This document shows, piece after piece, positions 4,247 through 11,146 of a stretch of 11,146 nt of DNA. The stretch spans positions 1 to 11,146 of the forward strand of contig CAVDAL010000075.1 in the NCBI GenBank assembly GCA_963606965.1, in the 5' to 3' direction. This DNA comes from CAVDAL01 sp963606965. GTDB taxonomy: Bacteria > Actinomycetota > Coriobacteriia > Coriobacteriales > QAMH01. The position numbers were made by a program, and so were the translations under genes. The notes beneath the pieces were generated by a model that was not told the origin of the DNA, made no database searches, and saw nothing but the letters and a program-made list of their open reading frames with translations. How positions within the stretch are numbered: position 1 is the stretch's first letter; every line of letters begins with the position of its first letter.

Positions 4247-6850
4247 ATGGATAAGCAAGCCATCATCGAAAAGAGTCGTGCTCGACGCGAAGGCGAGCGC
4301 ATCTTTTATACGTCGTGTCCAGCAAATGGCTGTTGGGACGCAGCATGCATCTTGAAGTGCCACGTTAAGGACGGCAAAATCACCGCAATTGAACCAGATG
4401 ATTCTGTAAACAAAAATGACAGCCGTGAAAATTGCGGCTGGGAAAACATCTGGAAGGGCAACGTTCAGATGCGTCCATGTGCGATGGGCCATTCTTGGAA
4501 GAAGGAACTTTATGCAGAAACTCGCCTTCTTCACCCAATGAAGCGCGTTGGAGAAAAAGGCCCAGGCAAAGGCTACTTTGTTCAGATTTCTTGGGAAGAA
4601 GCTCTTGACACAATCGCGGAAAAAATGATTGAAATTCGCGACAAATATGGCCCGTATAGCATTTTCCATTCGCAATATCCAAGCTTCGAGAAAAATGGCT
4701 TTCCTCTGGCTCCATGGTGGGAGGCAGGATTTGGTGCTTGGGGCGAGCATTCATGTTCAGGCCATGCAGCTGGCGAAATGTTTCATCTTGGTGTTGATAT
4801 GCCAAAGTGTGCAAAGGGCCTGGCAAACAATTTGCCGGGTTTTGAAGCGTCAGACATCTTCAATTCCAAGCTCTTCATTATGTGGGGGATGGATCCCGTT
4901 GTTGCTTGGTTTGGTCCAACTTCATATTACATGCAGCTTGCGCATGAATATGGTTGCAAAACAATTGTTATTGACCCTCGCTACACTCAAAGCGCAGAAA
5001 TTTTGGCAGACCAGTGGATTCCAATTCGCCCTGGTACTGATCTTGCAATGATGCTTGCAATTGCACAGGTTTTGTATGAAGAAGACTTGATCGACCATGC
5101 TTTTGTTGACCAATGGGTTGAAAAAGAAGGCTTTGAGGAATGGCGCGCATATTGCATGGGTGAAGGCGAAGACGGCATCAAGAAAACTCCGGAATGGGCA
5201 GCTCCAATTTGTGCTGTACCAGCAGAAACTATTCGCGAATTTGCTCGTCTTTATGGCACAACAAAGCCAGTTCACCTGCAATATTTTTATTCATGTGCAA
5301 AGCGTCACTTGGGCGACTATGGCGCAGATGCTTCAATGTTGCTTCAAGCAATGACAGGCAATATTGCTTGCCCTGGCGGCTGTGAAACTGGCGCATGCTT
5401 GCCAACTCCGGCTCGCATTCCAACGCCATTTGCAAACTTTCAGCGCGATCCTGGTGACTATAAAGTGCCGGTGCTTTTCAACAACAACTGCTTGACTGAA
5501 ATTTTGGCATCGCAAAAAGACTTTTGGGACGGTAATATCAGCGAAAGCGAATTCCGTCACCTTATTGGTTCTCCTACAAATTATGCTCCGCTGCCAAACA
5601 TTCAGATGATTATCTTTGAAAACAACTATGGCAACAACCATTCGAATGTGAACAAGCGATTTGCTGGCATGGCGGCAACAGAATTTAACTGGGGCTTCCA
5701 GTGGCATATCAATCAGCCAACAGCAGAACTTTGCGACATCATTTTGCCTGCTCCTATTTGGCAATTTGAAGGCATGGATGAATATATGTATGGTCATCAG
5801 CGCTTTGTTAGCGGCCCGAACGGCATGCGCAATTACTTCACGTTCTGTGCGCGCGGCGTAGACTTCCCAGGTGAAGTCCGCTCCAAAGAATGGGTTTGGA
5901 CACAAATTGCAAAGCGCCTTGGCGATGAAGTTGTTGAAGGTTACAACCCGCGCCTTAAAGACGTTGAATGGGAGGATTGGGTTGACGCACAAGAAGCAAT
6001 TTATCGCGAAGCTTTCGAAGAATGGGCATCTAACGAACAGATTATGAGATTTCTTGGCTATGACCACAAGCCTACCTGGGAAGAATTCAACGCAAATCCT
6101 GTTGTCCGCACAGAAATCAACGTGCCTTATTATCCTTTCAAGTCGATGCTTGACAAAGGTGAAAGCCCGTTCTTAACTCCTTCCGGCAAAGTTGAATTTG
6201 TTTCGAATTTTGTCAAGACGCATGACATGACAGAAACTCGCTGGCGTGGTCAGTATGAAGCAATGCCTGTTTGGAGTCCAAGTTATGTGGAAGGCGACAT
6301 TGGATCTGCTTCAAATGATGGATTTTACAATCCAAAGGTTGAAAAATATCCACTGTCTTTGGTTACTCCAGTTTCAATTTATCGTCAGCATTCAAGCAAT
6401 GACAACAATCCTTACCTGCGTGAAGATTGTTACAGGCATGCTGTTTGGATTTCTGGCGTCGATGCAAAGGCTCGTGGAATTAAAGATGGCGACATTTGTC
6501 GCGTTCATAGTGACCGCGGAGAAGCCTTGCTCACAGCATATGTAACAAATCGCATGACTCCTGGTACAGCCGCTGTTCACCACGGCGCATGGTTCCAGAC
6601 AAATGGCGAATCCGCAGAAATGAATGTCTATGGACAGGACGTTCGTGGCACGCCGAACATCTTCCTTGACGATGGCCACCTGCCTCACATTTTGGGCGCA
6701 CTGATTACTTCTGGCCTTGTTCAAGTGGAAAAGTTTGCCGACGGCGATAAAGAAGGCTTTGGTTTAGAAGCTGAACGCGGCGGCTTGCGCGGTGCAAGTG
6801 TTGCTGTTGGGGTACGTCAAGTGATGGGTGAAAAAGAGGTGCTAGCATAA
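4247..6850 (+). CDS. Molybdopterin-dependent oxidoreductase, DMSO reductase family catalytic subunit
   Basis: An 867-residue large subunit of the DMSO reductase (MopB) family, binding a bis-MGD molybdenum or tungsten cofactor. The N-terminal [4Fe-4S] domain has C24, C29, C34 and C78 (C38 and C63 are extra), followed by HPMKRVG and ISWEEALDTIAEKM as in DmsA-like enzymes. C170 in an HSCSGHAAG segment is a possible metal ligand. The dinucleotide-binding C-terminal domain starts near residue 700 (YPLSLVTP) and includes the GTAAVHHGAWF region. There is no twin-arginine signal peptide, so it should act in the cytoplasm. The ATG at 4247 is used because GAGGAGGAG directly precedes it; an in-frame ATG at 4214 lacks a ribosome site. 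The stop overlaps the next gene's ATG (TAATG), indicating a tight complex with the iron-sulfur subunit. Substrate unknown: reductase, dehydroxylase or hydratase are all possible. Confidence 0.93.
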   Translation: MDKQAIIEKSRARREGERIFYTSCPANGCWDAACILKCHVKDGKITAIEPDDSVNKNDSRENCGWENIWKGNVQMRPCAMGHSWKKELYAETRLLHPMKRVGEKGPGKGYFVQISWEEALDTIAEKMIEIRDKYGPYSIFHSQYPSFEKNGFPLAPWWEAGFGAWGEHSCSGHAAGEMFHLGVDMPKCAKGLANNLPGFEASDIFNSKLFIMWGMDPVVAWFGPTSYYMQLAHEYGCKTIVIDPRYTQSAEILADQWIPIRPGTDLAMMLAIAQVLYEEDLIDHAFVDQWVEKEGFEEWRAYCMGEGEDGIKKTPEWAAPICAVPAETIREFARLYGTTKPVHLQYFYSCAKRHLGDYGADASMLLQAMTGNIACPGGCETGACLPTPARIPTPFANFQRDPGDYKVPVLFNNNCLTEILASQKDFWDGNISESEFRHLIGSPTNYAPLPNIQMIIFENNYGNNHSNVNKRFAGMAATEFNWGFQWHINQPTAELCDIILPAPIWQFEGMDEYMYGHQRFVSGPNGMRNYFTFCARGVDFPGEVRSKEWVWTQIAKRLGDEVVEGYNPRLKDVEWEDWVDAQEAIYREAFEEWASNEQIMRFLGYDHKPTWEEFNANPVVRTEINVPYYPFKSMLDKGESPFLTPSGKVEFVSNFVKTHDMTETRWRGQYEAMPVWSPSYVEGDIGSASNDGFYNPKVEKYPLSLVTPVSIYRQHSSNDNNPYLREDCYRHAVWISGVDAKARGIKDGDICRVHSDRGEALLTAYVTNRMTPGTAAVHHGAWFQTNGESAEMNVYGQDVRGTPNIFLDDGHLPHILGALITSGLVQVEKFADGDKEGFGLEAERGGLRGASVAVGVRQVMGEKEVLA

Positions 6851-7593
6851 TGACTCAGTATGGATTTCTTTTTGATATGAACCGCTGCTATGCTTGCCAA
6901 GCGTGCAGCATAGCATGCAAAGACTGGAACGATATTGAACCAGGCGCAGAAAAGTGGATGACAGTTTATGAATGGGAAACTGGAACATTCCCTGGCATTC
7001 GTCTTCACTCTTTGGCATTCCCATGCGCGCATTGCGAAGACCCGTCCTGCATGAAGGCATGCGAAAGCGGTGCAATTTATAAGGAAGACGAATTCGGAGC
7101 TGTCTTGGTTGACCAAGACAAATGCACTGGCTGTCGTGCTTGCTATGACGCTTGCCCATATGGTGCACCGCGTTTTGCAAGCGATGAATCTGATGCAAAG
7201 ATGAGCAAATGCAACATGTGCATTGATCGTCTGGCAGAAGGCAAGCAGCCAGCTTGCACTATGAGCTGCCCTTTGCGTGCATTCGACTTTGGCCCAATGG
7301 ATGAACTAATTGCAAAATATGGTGACGTTCGTTATTGCGAAGGCATGCCTTCACCAGAAACAACAAAACCATCATTTTTGATATGGAATCCGCGCCAAAA
7401 AACGCAGCTTCTTCCATATGACCCGCAAGAAGCAATCAGGTTAAATCAGCAGCGTGGCGACATGGGAACAATGTTTGAAAGCGAAGAAGATTTAAAGACA
7501 TTCGACGAAGGAACTTTTTATCGCAATGAATTGCGCATGAAGCATGATTCAACTGCAGAGCTCATGCGTTCAACAAGAAATGATATGGCTTAA
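6850..7593 (+). CDS. DmsB-like ferredoxin subunit with four [4Fe-4S] clusters
   Basis: A 247-residue electron-transfer subunit that passes electrons to or from the adjacent molybdopterin enzyme. Sixteen cysteines fall in four groups: C13/16/19/23, C59/62/67/71, C92/95/98/102 and C121/124/136/140. This is the pattern of DmsB, NrfC and PhsB-type proteins. The C-terminal 90 residues are cysteine-free and charged, with no membrane anchor. Its ATG overlaps the stop of the catalytic subunit by one base, implying translational coupling. The next gene is a permease rather than a DmsC/NrfD-type quinol-oxidising anchor. Electrons must therefore come from a soluble donor or an anchor encoded elsewhere, or the two-subunit enzyme may work without a net respiratory link. 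Confidence 0.93.
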   Translation: MTQYGFLFDMNRCYACQACSIACKDWNDIEPGAEKWMTVYEWETGTFPGIRLHSLAFPCAHCEDPSCMKACESGAIYKEDEFGAVLVDQDKCTGCRACYDACPYGAPRFASDESDAKMSKCNMCIDRLAEGKQPACTMSCPLRAFDFGPMDELIAKYGDVRYCEGMPSPETTKPSFLIWNPRQKTQLLPYDPQEAIRLNQQRGDMGTMFESEEDLKTFDEGTFYRNELRMKHDSTAELMRSTRNDMA

Positions 7594-7685
7594 AAAGTCG
7601 CAAAAATAATGGTGTCTTAGCTTGTCTGGCGTACGTTGCGAAAAAAGTAAAATGCGCACACAAATGCAAGCTTTGAAAGAAAGGG

Positions 7686-7720
7686 GCTGGCGCGCAAGTT
7701 TGCACCAAAAGCGCGCCAGC
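7686..7720 (+). other. Perfect 10-bp GC-rich hairpin just upstream of the GntP-type permease
   Basis: GCTGGCGCGC (7686-7695) pairs exactly with GCGCGCCAGC (7711-7720) around a 15-base loop. No U-run follows, so it is not a standard intrinsic terminator. It ends 29 bp before the permease ATG. It may stabilise or separate the oxidoreductase and transporter parts of one mRNA, or attenuate between them. The stem is certain; the role is inferred. Confidence 0.6.
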
Positions 7721-7749
7721 ATTAAAGCAGATTTCGAAAGGAGAAATCA

Positions 7750-9069
7750 ATGGAGTGGGTTGGTGTTGTAGGTATTATCGTCGGCTTGGTATTCTTTGTC
7801 ATAGCCGCAATGAAGGGCTGGAACGTGCTTATCACTTCTATCGTTACAGCCGTCATTATCGCCGTAACAAACGGCATGAACATAGCAGATACTATGGTGG
7901 GGACAGAAAATTCATATGTAACTGGTCTTGCAGGTTTTGTTCAGAAGAACTTGCTCATCTTCATGGGTGCGGCAATTCTTGGTGAATACATCGACAAATC
8001 TGGTGCTGCGAAATCTATTGCCGGCGCAATCATGAAAAAGGTTGGCACAAAGAGCCCATATCTTGTTTTGTTGGGCATTGCTTTGGTTGGCGCAATCCTT
8101 ACATATGCAGGCATTTCAATGTTTGTAGCAATGTTTGCTCTTATCCCATTGGCTCGTCCTTTATTCAAGGAGTGCAACATTCCTTGGCACTTATTTGCAG
8201 CTGCATGGTCACTTGCTGCTTGCTCATTCACAATGGCAATGATTCCTGGTGTTCCTGCTGTTGCATGGATTAATGCAGCAACTGGCTGCGATGTTTCAAT
8301 GACAGCAGCTCCAATCATGGGCATTGTTGGTTCAATCATCGCAATTGTTGTTTCTTGCATTTATATCAAGTTCGCTTTGAAGCGCGCTCAAGCAAAAGGC
8401 GAAGTTTATGAAGAAATTGAAGGCACAATAACAGCAGATGAAGATGCAAAAACTCCAAACTTGTTCTTATCTTTACTGCCATTGATTTTGCTGATTGTCA
8501 TCATCATTGTTGGCTCACAAATTGGCATTTCAAATGTCGTTTATATTGGCATGATTGTTGCAATTATTGTTTCAATGATTTCTTTCAACAAATATATTTC
8601 ATCACAGCGTGAGACTATCGGCACTGGTGCAAAGAATTCACTTGGGCCTGCATTGTTTACATCTGCTGCTGTTGGTGTTGGCACCGTTGCAGCTGCTTCA
8701 ACTGGCTTTACAGTTATCTATGAAGCAATCTTTAACATGCCTGGTGGTACATATGTTTCTGCCGCAACAATGGCTGCTGTTCTTGGTGGCGTCATGGGCT
8801 CTGGCTCTGGTGCTGTTGGCATTATTTCTGGAAACTTTTTGGCACCATATTTGGCAACAGGCGTCAACCCTGCAGCTTTGGCAAAGATTATCGCAACTGC
8901 AGCAACAATCGGTGGCGCACTTCCAAACTCAGGCGCTATGTTTGGTATGTTAGCTGCTATGGACTTAAATCATGGAAATTCATACAAACACATTGCCGCC
9001 ATATCAATTGGCGCTGGCTTGTGCGCTTTGATAGTCATGATAATCATGGCGAATTTGGGAATTGTCTAA
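7750..9069 (+). CDS. GntP-family permease (gluconate/hydroxy-acid-type proton symporter)
   Basis: A 439-residue integral membrane protein with about 12 hydrophobic segments and one hydrophilic cytoplasmic loop near residues 210-237 (KRAQAKGEVYEE...). The C-terminal half has the GSGSGAVGIISGN segment (about 350) and ALPNSGAMFGMLAAMDLNHGNSYKHI (about 388-413), typical of GntP-type permeases. Family members import gluconate and other small hydroxy- or oxo-acids with protons. The ATG at 7750 follows AAAGGAG at 7737-7743, a textbook ribosome site. It lies 156 bp after the iron-sulfur subunit on the same strand and probably supplies that enzyme's substrate or exports its product. Family assignment is good; the transported compound is unknown. 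Confidence 0.85.
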   Translation: MEWVGVVGIIVGLVFFVIAAMKGWNVLITSIVTAVIIAVTNGMNIADTMVGTENSYVTGLAGFVQKNLLIFMGAAILGEYIDKSGAAKSIAGAIMKKVGTKSPYLVLLGIALVGAILTYAGISMFVAMFALIPLARPLFKECNIPWHLFAAAWSLAACSFTMAMIPGVPAVAWINAATGCDVSMTAAPIMGIVGSIIAIVVSCIYIKFALKRAQAKGEVYEEIEGTITADEDAKTPNLFLSLLPLILLIVIIIVGSQIGISNVVYIGMIVAIIVSMISFNKYISSQRETIGTGAKNSLGPALFTSAAVGVGTVAAASTGFTVIYEAIFNMPGGTYVSAATMAAVLGGVMGSGSGAVGIISGNFLAPYLATGVNPAALAKIIATAATIGGALPNSGAMFGMLAAMDLNHGNSYKHIAAISIGAGLCALIVMIIMANLGIV

Positions 9070-9105
9070 TACGCGAAGCAAGCTTTGAATTTTATGTATG
9101 CAAGT

Positions 9106-9197
9106 CATCCTTAAAGAGGATGGTGAACTAACGAGCTAGGGCTTTTTGATGTGCTATGCAGAAAGCCCTCAAGCTCAAAAATCATTAAAAATGAGCT
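9106..9197 (+). other. Structured leader/intergenic RNA with two competing hairpins
   Basis: After the GntP-type gene a small CATCCT/AGGATG stem (9106-9122) is followed by a large one. GAGCT-AGGGCTTT (9133-9145) pairs with AAAGCCCT-CA-AGCTC (9162-9176), making 13 pairs with a two-base bulge. AGCTCA (9172-9177) can instead pair with TGAGCT (9192-9197), so the folds exclude each other. No U-tract follows the large stem on the plus strand. It could be a transcript end processed by other means or an attenuator for the NCS1 gene. It matches no riboswitch I recognise. Confidence 0.45.
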
Positions 9198-9220
9198 GTG
9201 GCATTTCTTAAAAATTTTAG

Positions 9221-9252
9221 AGAAGTCACATGAAGAAACTGAAGAAGTCACA
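9221..9252 (+). promoter_or_regulatory. Direct repeat pair with 22-bp period, candidate activator site
   Basis: AGAAGTCACA occurs at 9221-9230 and 9243-9252, start to start 22 bp, about two helical turns. It lies 110-145 bp before the NCS1 permease, where an activator dimer could bind. The repeat is visible; binding is inference. Confidence 0.35.
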
Positions 9253-9280
9253 AAACGACATTTGCTGCTTTGTGCATAGC

Positions 9281-9292
9281 CTGCATATGCAG
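9281..9292. promoter_or_regulatory. 12-bp perfect palindrome upstream of the NCS1 permease
   Basis: CTGCATATGCAG is its own reverse complement and lies 72 bp before the ATG at 9365. Its half TATGCAG also occurs at 9155-9161 in the loop of the upstream hairpin. It is a plausible operator; no protein can be assigned. Confidence 0.35.
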
Positions 9293-9364
9293 TTGCCGCC
9301 TGACTTTTAAGTGCATTAGCAAAATTAATCGCGCAGGTGTTGCGTGCGATGCAAGGGGTGGTTT

Positions 9365-10810
9365 ATGGGTTCGACAAAAAAGTCTTCTGTGAATGAACAG
9401 GTTTCATTATTTGAAAAAGTGCCAGAAGACAAAAAGCTAGGGTGGACAGGCGTTGCAGCTATTCTTTCTGGCGTTGTGTCAAGCTTGACAAAACTTATGG
9501 GCGGCGGAATTGTCGCCTATTATGCAGGCTGCTATTATGGCCTTGGAGCAGCTGCTATCATGTTTGTGCTCAGCATTGTTTTAACATTTTTGGTTGGGCG
9601 CATTTCTTTTAAAGAAGGCCTTCCTTCAAATGTTACATCGCGCCTTTATGTGTTTGGAACAAAGGGTTCGGCGCTTGATTCTTTAATCTGGATCTTTTTG
9701 CTTGTTGGCACGCTTGCCATTGGCACGGTGCAGCTTGGCAATGCGATTCTTTATTATCTTGGCTGGACAAATGAAATTGCCCGCCACCTTCTTTATCTTT
9801 GCATTTCTGTTGTGTGGGTTCTCATGTCGCTTTTTGGCATGAAACTTATCGCGCGATTCAACATGGTTTTTGTTAGCCTGCTTTTTTTGGCGCTCATTTT
9901 TGTTGCAATAAGCATTGCTTGTGAAGGCCACTTGGGCGACGCGTTGACGCACGGAATTTTGGTTCCAAACATAAGTGCATCAGAAGGCTTTTCTTATGCG
10001 GTGAATTATTCAATCATGACATCTGGCTTGATGGCGCTATTTTCTTCCGACTTTACTCGCTTTGTGAAAAAGGAACGTGACCTGGCAGCAATTTCTGTTG
10101 TCGGCAGCGTCTTTGCTGTTCTTACATATGTTTTTGGTGCGCTCCTTGCTTATTATGGATACAACGTTTCTTATGAATACTTCTTAGGTCTTGGGTATGA
10201 TGCAACAAGCGCTGCAAATGCTGCAATCACAAATCCAGGCATCACTTTCGTTCTTTCACTTGGCTTTGTTGGCATGGTCATTATTTGTCTTTCGCAGCTT
10301 AAAGTTGAAACATCAAATTCCATCAGCAGCTCAAATGCTATGTCGAATTTGTTCGATAGCCTTTTTGGCATAAAAATTAAATGGCCAGTTGCTGTTATTG
10401 CTGTTAATTTAATTGGTGTTGTATTTATCTTTTGCAATATCCTTGACCGCGTGAATACATTTATGAGCATTGGCAGCATTCTTACTATGTCTTGGTGCTT
10501 TTTGCTAATCACAGACTATTACATCGTGCGTGGCAAGTTGCATATAGGCTCACGCGGGATTGTATCCTTGAAATATATTTGTGCTGTGAATTGGCGCGGT
10601 GTTTCAACAATTGTTCTTGTGACTGCTGTCGCTGGTACTCTTTATGCGACAGGGCATTTGGCTGTTCCATTTTTGCTGGTAGCGCCAATGACTATTGTTG
10701 TTTATTTGGCTTTGAGCCTTATTTTCAAAAAGCGCGTTATTGCTAATGATGAAGCAATGCGTGAAAAAGAGCGTAATGATCCAGAAATCGCTGCAGCAAT
10801 GAATGCTTGA
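9365..10810 (+). CDS. NCS1-family permease (cytosine/allantoin/purine-type)
   Basis: A 481-residue membrane protein with about 12 hydrophobic segments of the nucleobase:cation symporter-1 type, resembling CodB and CytX. The N-terminus has about 30 hydrophilic residues, then LGWTGVAAILSGVVSS, and the first helix region contains the LMGGGIVAYYAGCYYG segment. A charged cytoplasmic tail closes it (KKRVIANDEAMREKERND). Relatives import cytosine, uracil, allantoin, hydantoins or the thiamine pyrimidine HMP. The ATG at 9365 is preceded by AAGGGG at 9353-9358; an in-frame GTG at 9344 would add seven residues without a better ribosome site. It lies 295 bp after the GntP-type gene and may have its own promoter. 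No TPP riboswitch precedes it, so an HMP role is not indicated. Substrate unknown. Confidence 0.85.
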   Translation: MGSTKKSSVNEQVSLFEKVPEDKKLGWTGVAAILSGVVSSLTKLMGGGIVAYYAGCYYGLGAAAIMFVLSIVLTFLVGRISFKEGLPSNVTSRLYVFGTKGSALDSLIWIFLLVGTLAIGTVQLGNAILYYLGWTNEIARHLLYLCISVVWVLMSLFGMKLIARFNMVFVSLLFLALIFVAISIACEGHLGDALTHGILVPNISASEGFSYAVNYSIMTSGLMALFSSDFTRFVKKERDLAAISVVGSVFAVLTYVFGALLAYYGYNVSYEYFLGLGYDATSAANAAITNPGITFVLSLGFVGMVIICLSQLKVETSNSISSSNAMSNLFDSLFGIKIKWPVAVIAVNLIGVVFIFCNILDRVNTFMSIGSILTMSWCFLLITDYYIVRGKLHIGSRGIVSLKYICAVNWRGVSTIVLVTAVAGTLYATGHLAVPFLLVAPMTIVVYLALSLIFKKRVIANDEAMREKERNDPEIAAAMNA

Positions 10811-10820
10811 TGTTTAACTG

Positions 10821-11037
10821 TCGCGGAAGTCACCTCTATTGACACCCCAGTGTCAAAAAACCCATTTTCCGTTGCGCTTTTTCTCTCGGAATGCGCATAA
10901 AATGAGCTATTTCGCTCAAAATTGGGAGCTTTCTTGTCAAAATACATAAGTTCCGTTGCGCTCGAAAGTAAAAACAGCAACGGAACTTATGCGTTTTGAC
11001 ATTGGGGTGGCGCTGCAGCAAACTTCCGTAGCGCTTT
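10821..11037. repeat. Interspersed palindromic repeat, copy 2
   Basis: This copy is closely similar along its whole length to 3614-3835 and in the same orientation. The 15-bp inner inverted repeat is intact (10945-10959 and 10977-10991) and so is the right terminal repeat (11021-11037). The left terminus is degenerate (GCGGAAGT instead of CTACGGAAGTT). The left arm CACCCCAGTGTCAAAA (10843-10858) pairs with the right arm TTTTGACATTGGGGTG with a single G-U. It starts 10 bp after the NCS1 stop, as copy 1 starts just after the LysR stop, which suggests insertion or retention in 3' untranslated regions. Confidence 0.9.
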
Positions 11038-11114
11038 GCCCAGTTCTGCCGTCAATTTGTCTAATTTCCACAGCGTTTTGCCCAGTTCTGCCGTCAATTT
11101 GTCTAACTTACGCA
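11031..11114. repeat. Two tandem 42-bp direct repeats
   Basis: Unit 1 is 11031-11072 and unit 2 is 11073-11114. They share GCG, a TTTGCCCAGTTCTGCCG core and TCAATTTGTCTAA, with four differences near the ends (C/T at the fourth base, then T/C, C/A and A/G near the 3' end). The units begin within the right terminus of the large repeat, and a partial third unit (GCGCC) follows. No spacers are present, so this is not CRISPR. Confidence 0.85.
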
Positions 11115-11122
11115 GCGCCCTC

Positions 11123-11146
11123 AACCAACCAACCAACCAACCAACC
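11123..11146. repeat. AACC tetranucleotide microsatellite at the window edge
   Basis: Six uninterrupted AACC units end exactly at the last base, so the array may continue beyond the window. Tetranucleotide arrays of this type change length by replication slippage and often mark phase-variable genes or assembly breaks. No start of a gene can be seen on this side. Confidence 0.85.

Noticed and set aside
4274..4300. SRARREG near the oxidoreductase N-terminus as a twin-arginine signal
   Set aside because: There is no RR-x-F-L-K-type consensus, no hydrophobic stretch and no cleavage site follows; the Cys cluster domain starts immediately.
4076..4750. 224-residue minus-strand frame, and another of 244 residues at 5333-6067
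   Set aside because: Both are antisense shadows of the molybdopterin oxidoreductase, rich in Cys, Phe and His as expected of reverse-frame translation, without supporting signals.
9133..9176. Intrinsic terminator of the GntP-type gene
   Set aside because: The stem is strong, but adenines rather than a T-run follow it on the plus strand, so it is listed as a structured element instead.
9365..10810. CytX-type HMP transporter belonging to the thiamine genes
   Set aside because: NCS1 membership fits, but no TPP riboswitch precedes the gene and it lies far from the thi operon on the other strand.
11031..11114. CRISPR-like array
   Set aside because: Two adjacent units with no unique spacers between them and no cas genes.

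Overview
The window reads as chromosomal DNA of a moderate-GC, probably strictly anaerobic bacterium. A molybdopterin (DMSO reductase family) enzyme with its own four-cluster ferredoxin subunit, a GntP-type permease and a LysR regulator together resemble the respiratory and co-metabolic loci of gut Coriobacteriia (Eggerthellaceae and relatives). That placement is an inference from gene content; Negativicutes or another anaerobic lineage cannot be excluded. No rRNA, tRNA, transposase or CRISPR array was seen.

Left part (1-2182, minus strand): a thiamine salvage operon read right to left. A TPP riboswitch aptamer (about 2097-2182) is followed by an intrinsic terminator (2026-2070), then thiM, thiE (starting inside the end of thiM) and thiD, which runs off the left edge. 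ThiM phosphorylates the thiazole alcohol, ThiD the pyrimidine (HMP), and ThiE joins them.

Middle-left (2269-2529): a compact locus between the riboswitch and the LysR gene that looks like an undescribed type I toxin-antitoxin module. It has a 20-residue hydrophobic peptide with a strong Shine-Dalgarno site (2352-2414), and a leader hairpin that would cover that site. A near-consensus promoter on the opposite strand (TTGACA, 17 bp, TAATAT) drives a short antisense RNA into the 3' part of the peptide mRNA, and a GC hairpin could terminate both strands. The two predicted transcripts start with the same ten bases. I consider this the most interesting item in the window.

Middle (2677-3591): a LysR-type regulator on the plus strand. 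It is followed by an interspersed palindromic repeat of about 220 bp (3614-3835) and about 400 bp of noncoding DNA with a 12-bp palindrome and hairpins.

Right part (4247-10810, plus strand): a large cytoplasmic-looking molybdopterin oxidoreductase overlaps its iron-sulfur subunit by one base. A GntP-family permease follows after 156 bp, and then an NCS1 (cytosine/allantoin-type) permease after a structured 295-bp gap. No DmsC-like membrane anchor and no Tat signal are seen. The likely theme is uptake of one or more small organic substrates and their reduction, hydration or dehydroxylation in the cytoplasm; the substrate cannot be read from sequence.

Right edge (10821-11146): a second copy of the 220-bp repeat in the same orientation directly follows the NCS1 stop codon. 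After it come two tandem 42-bp units and an (AACC)6 microsatellite that runs to the window end. The two large repeats bracket the oxidoreductase/transport cassette.
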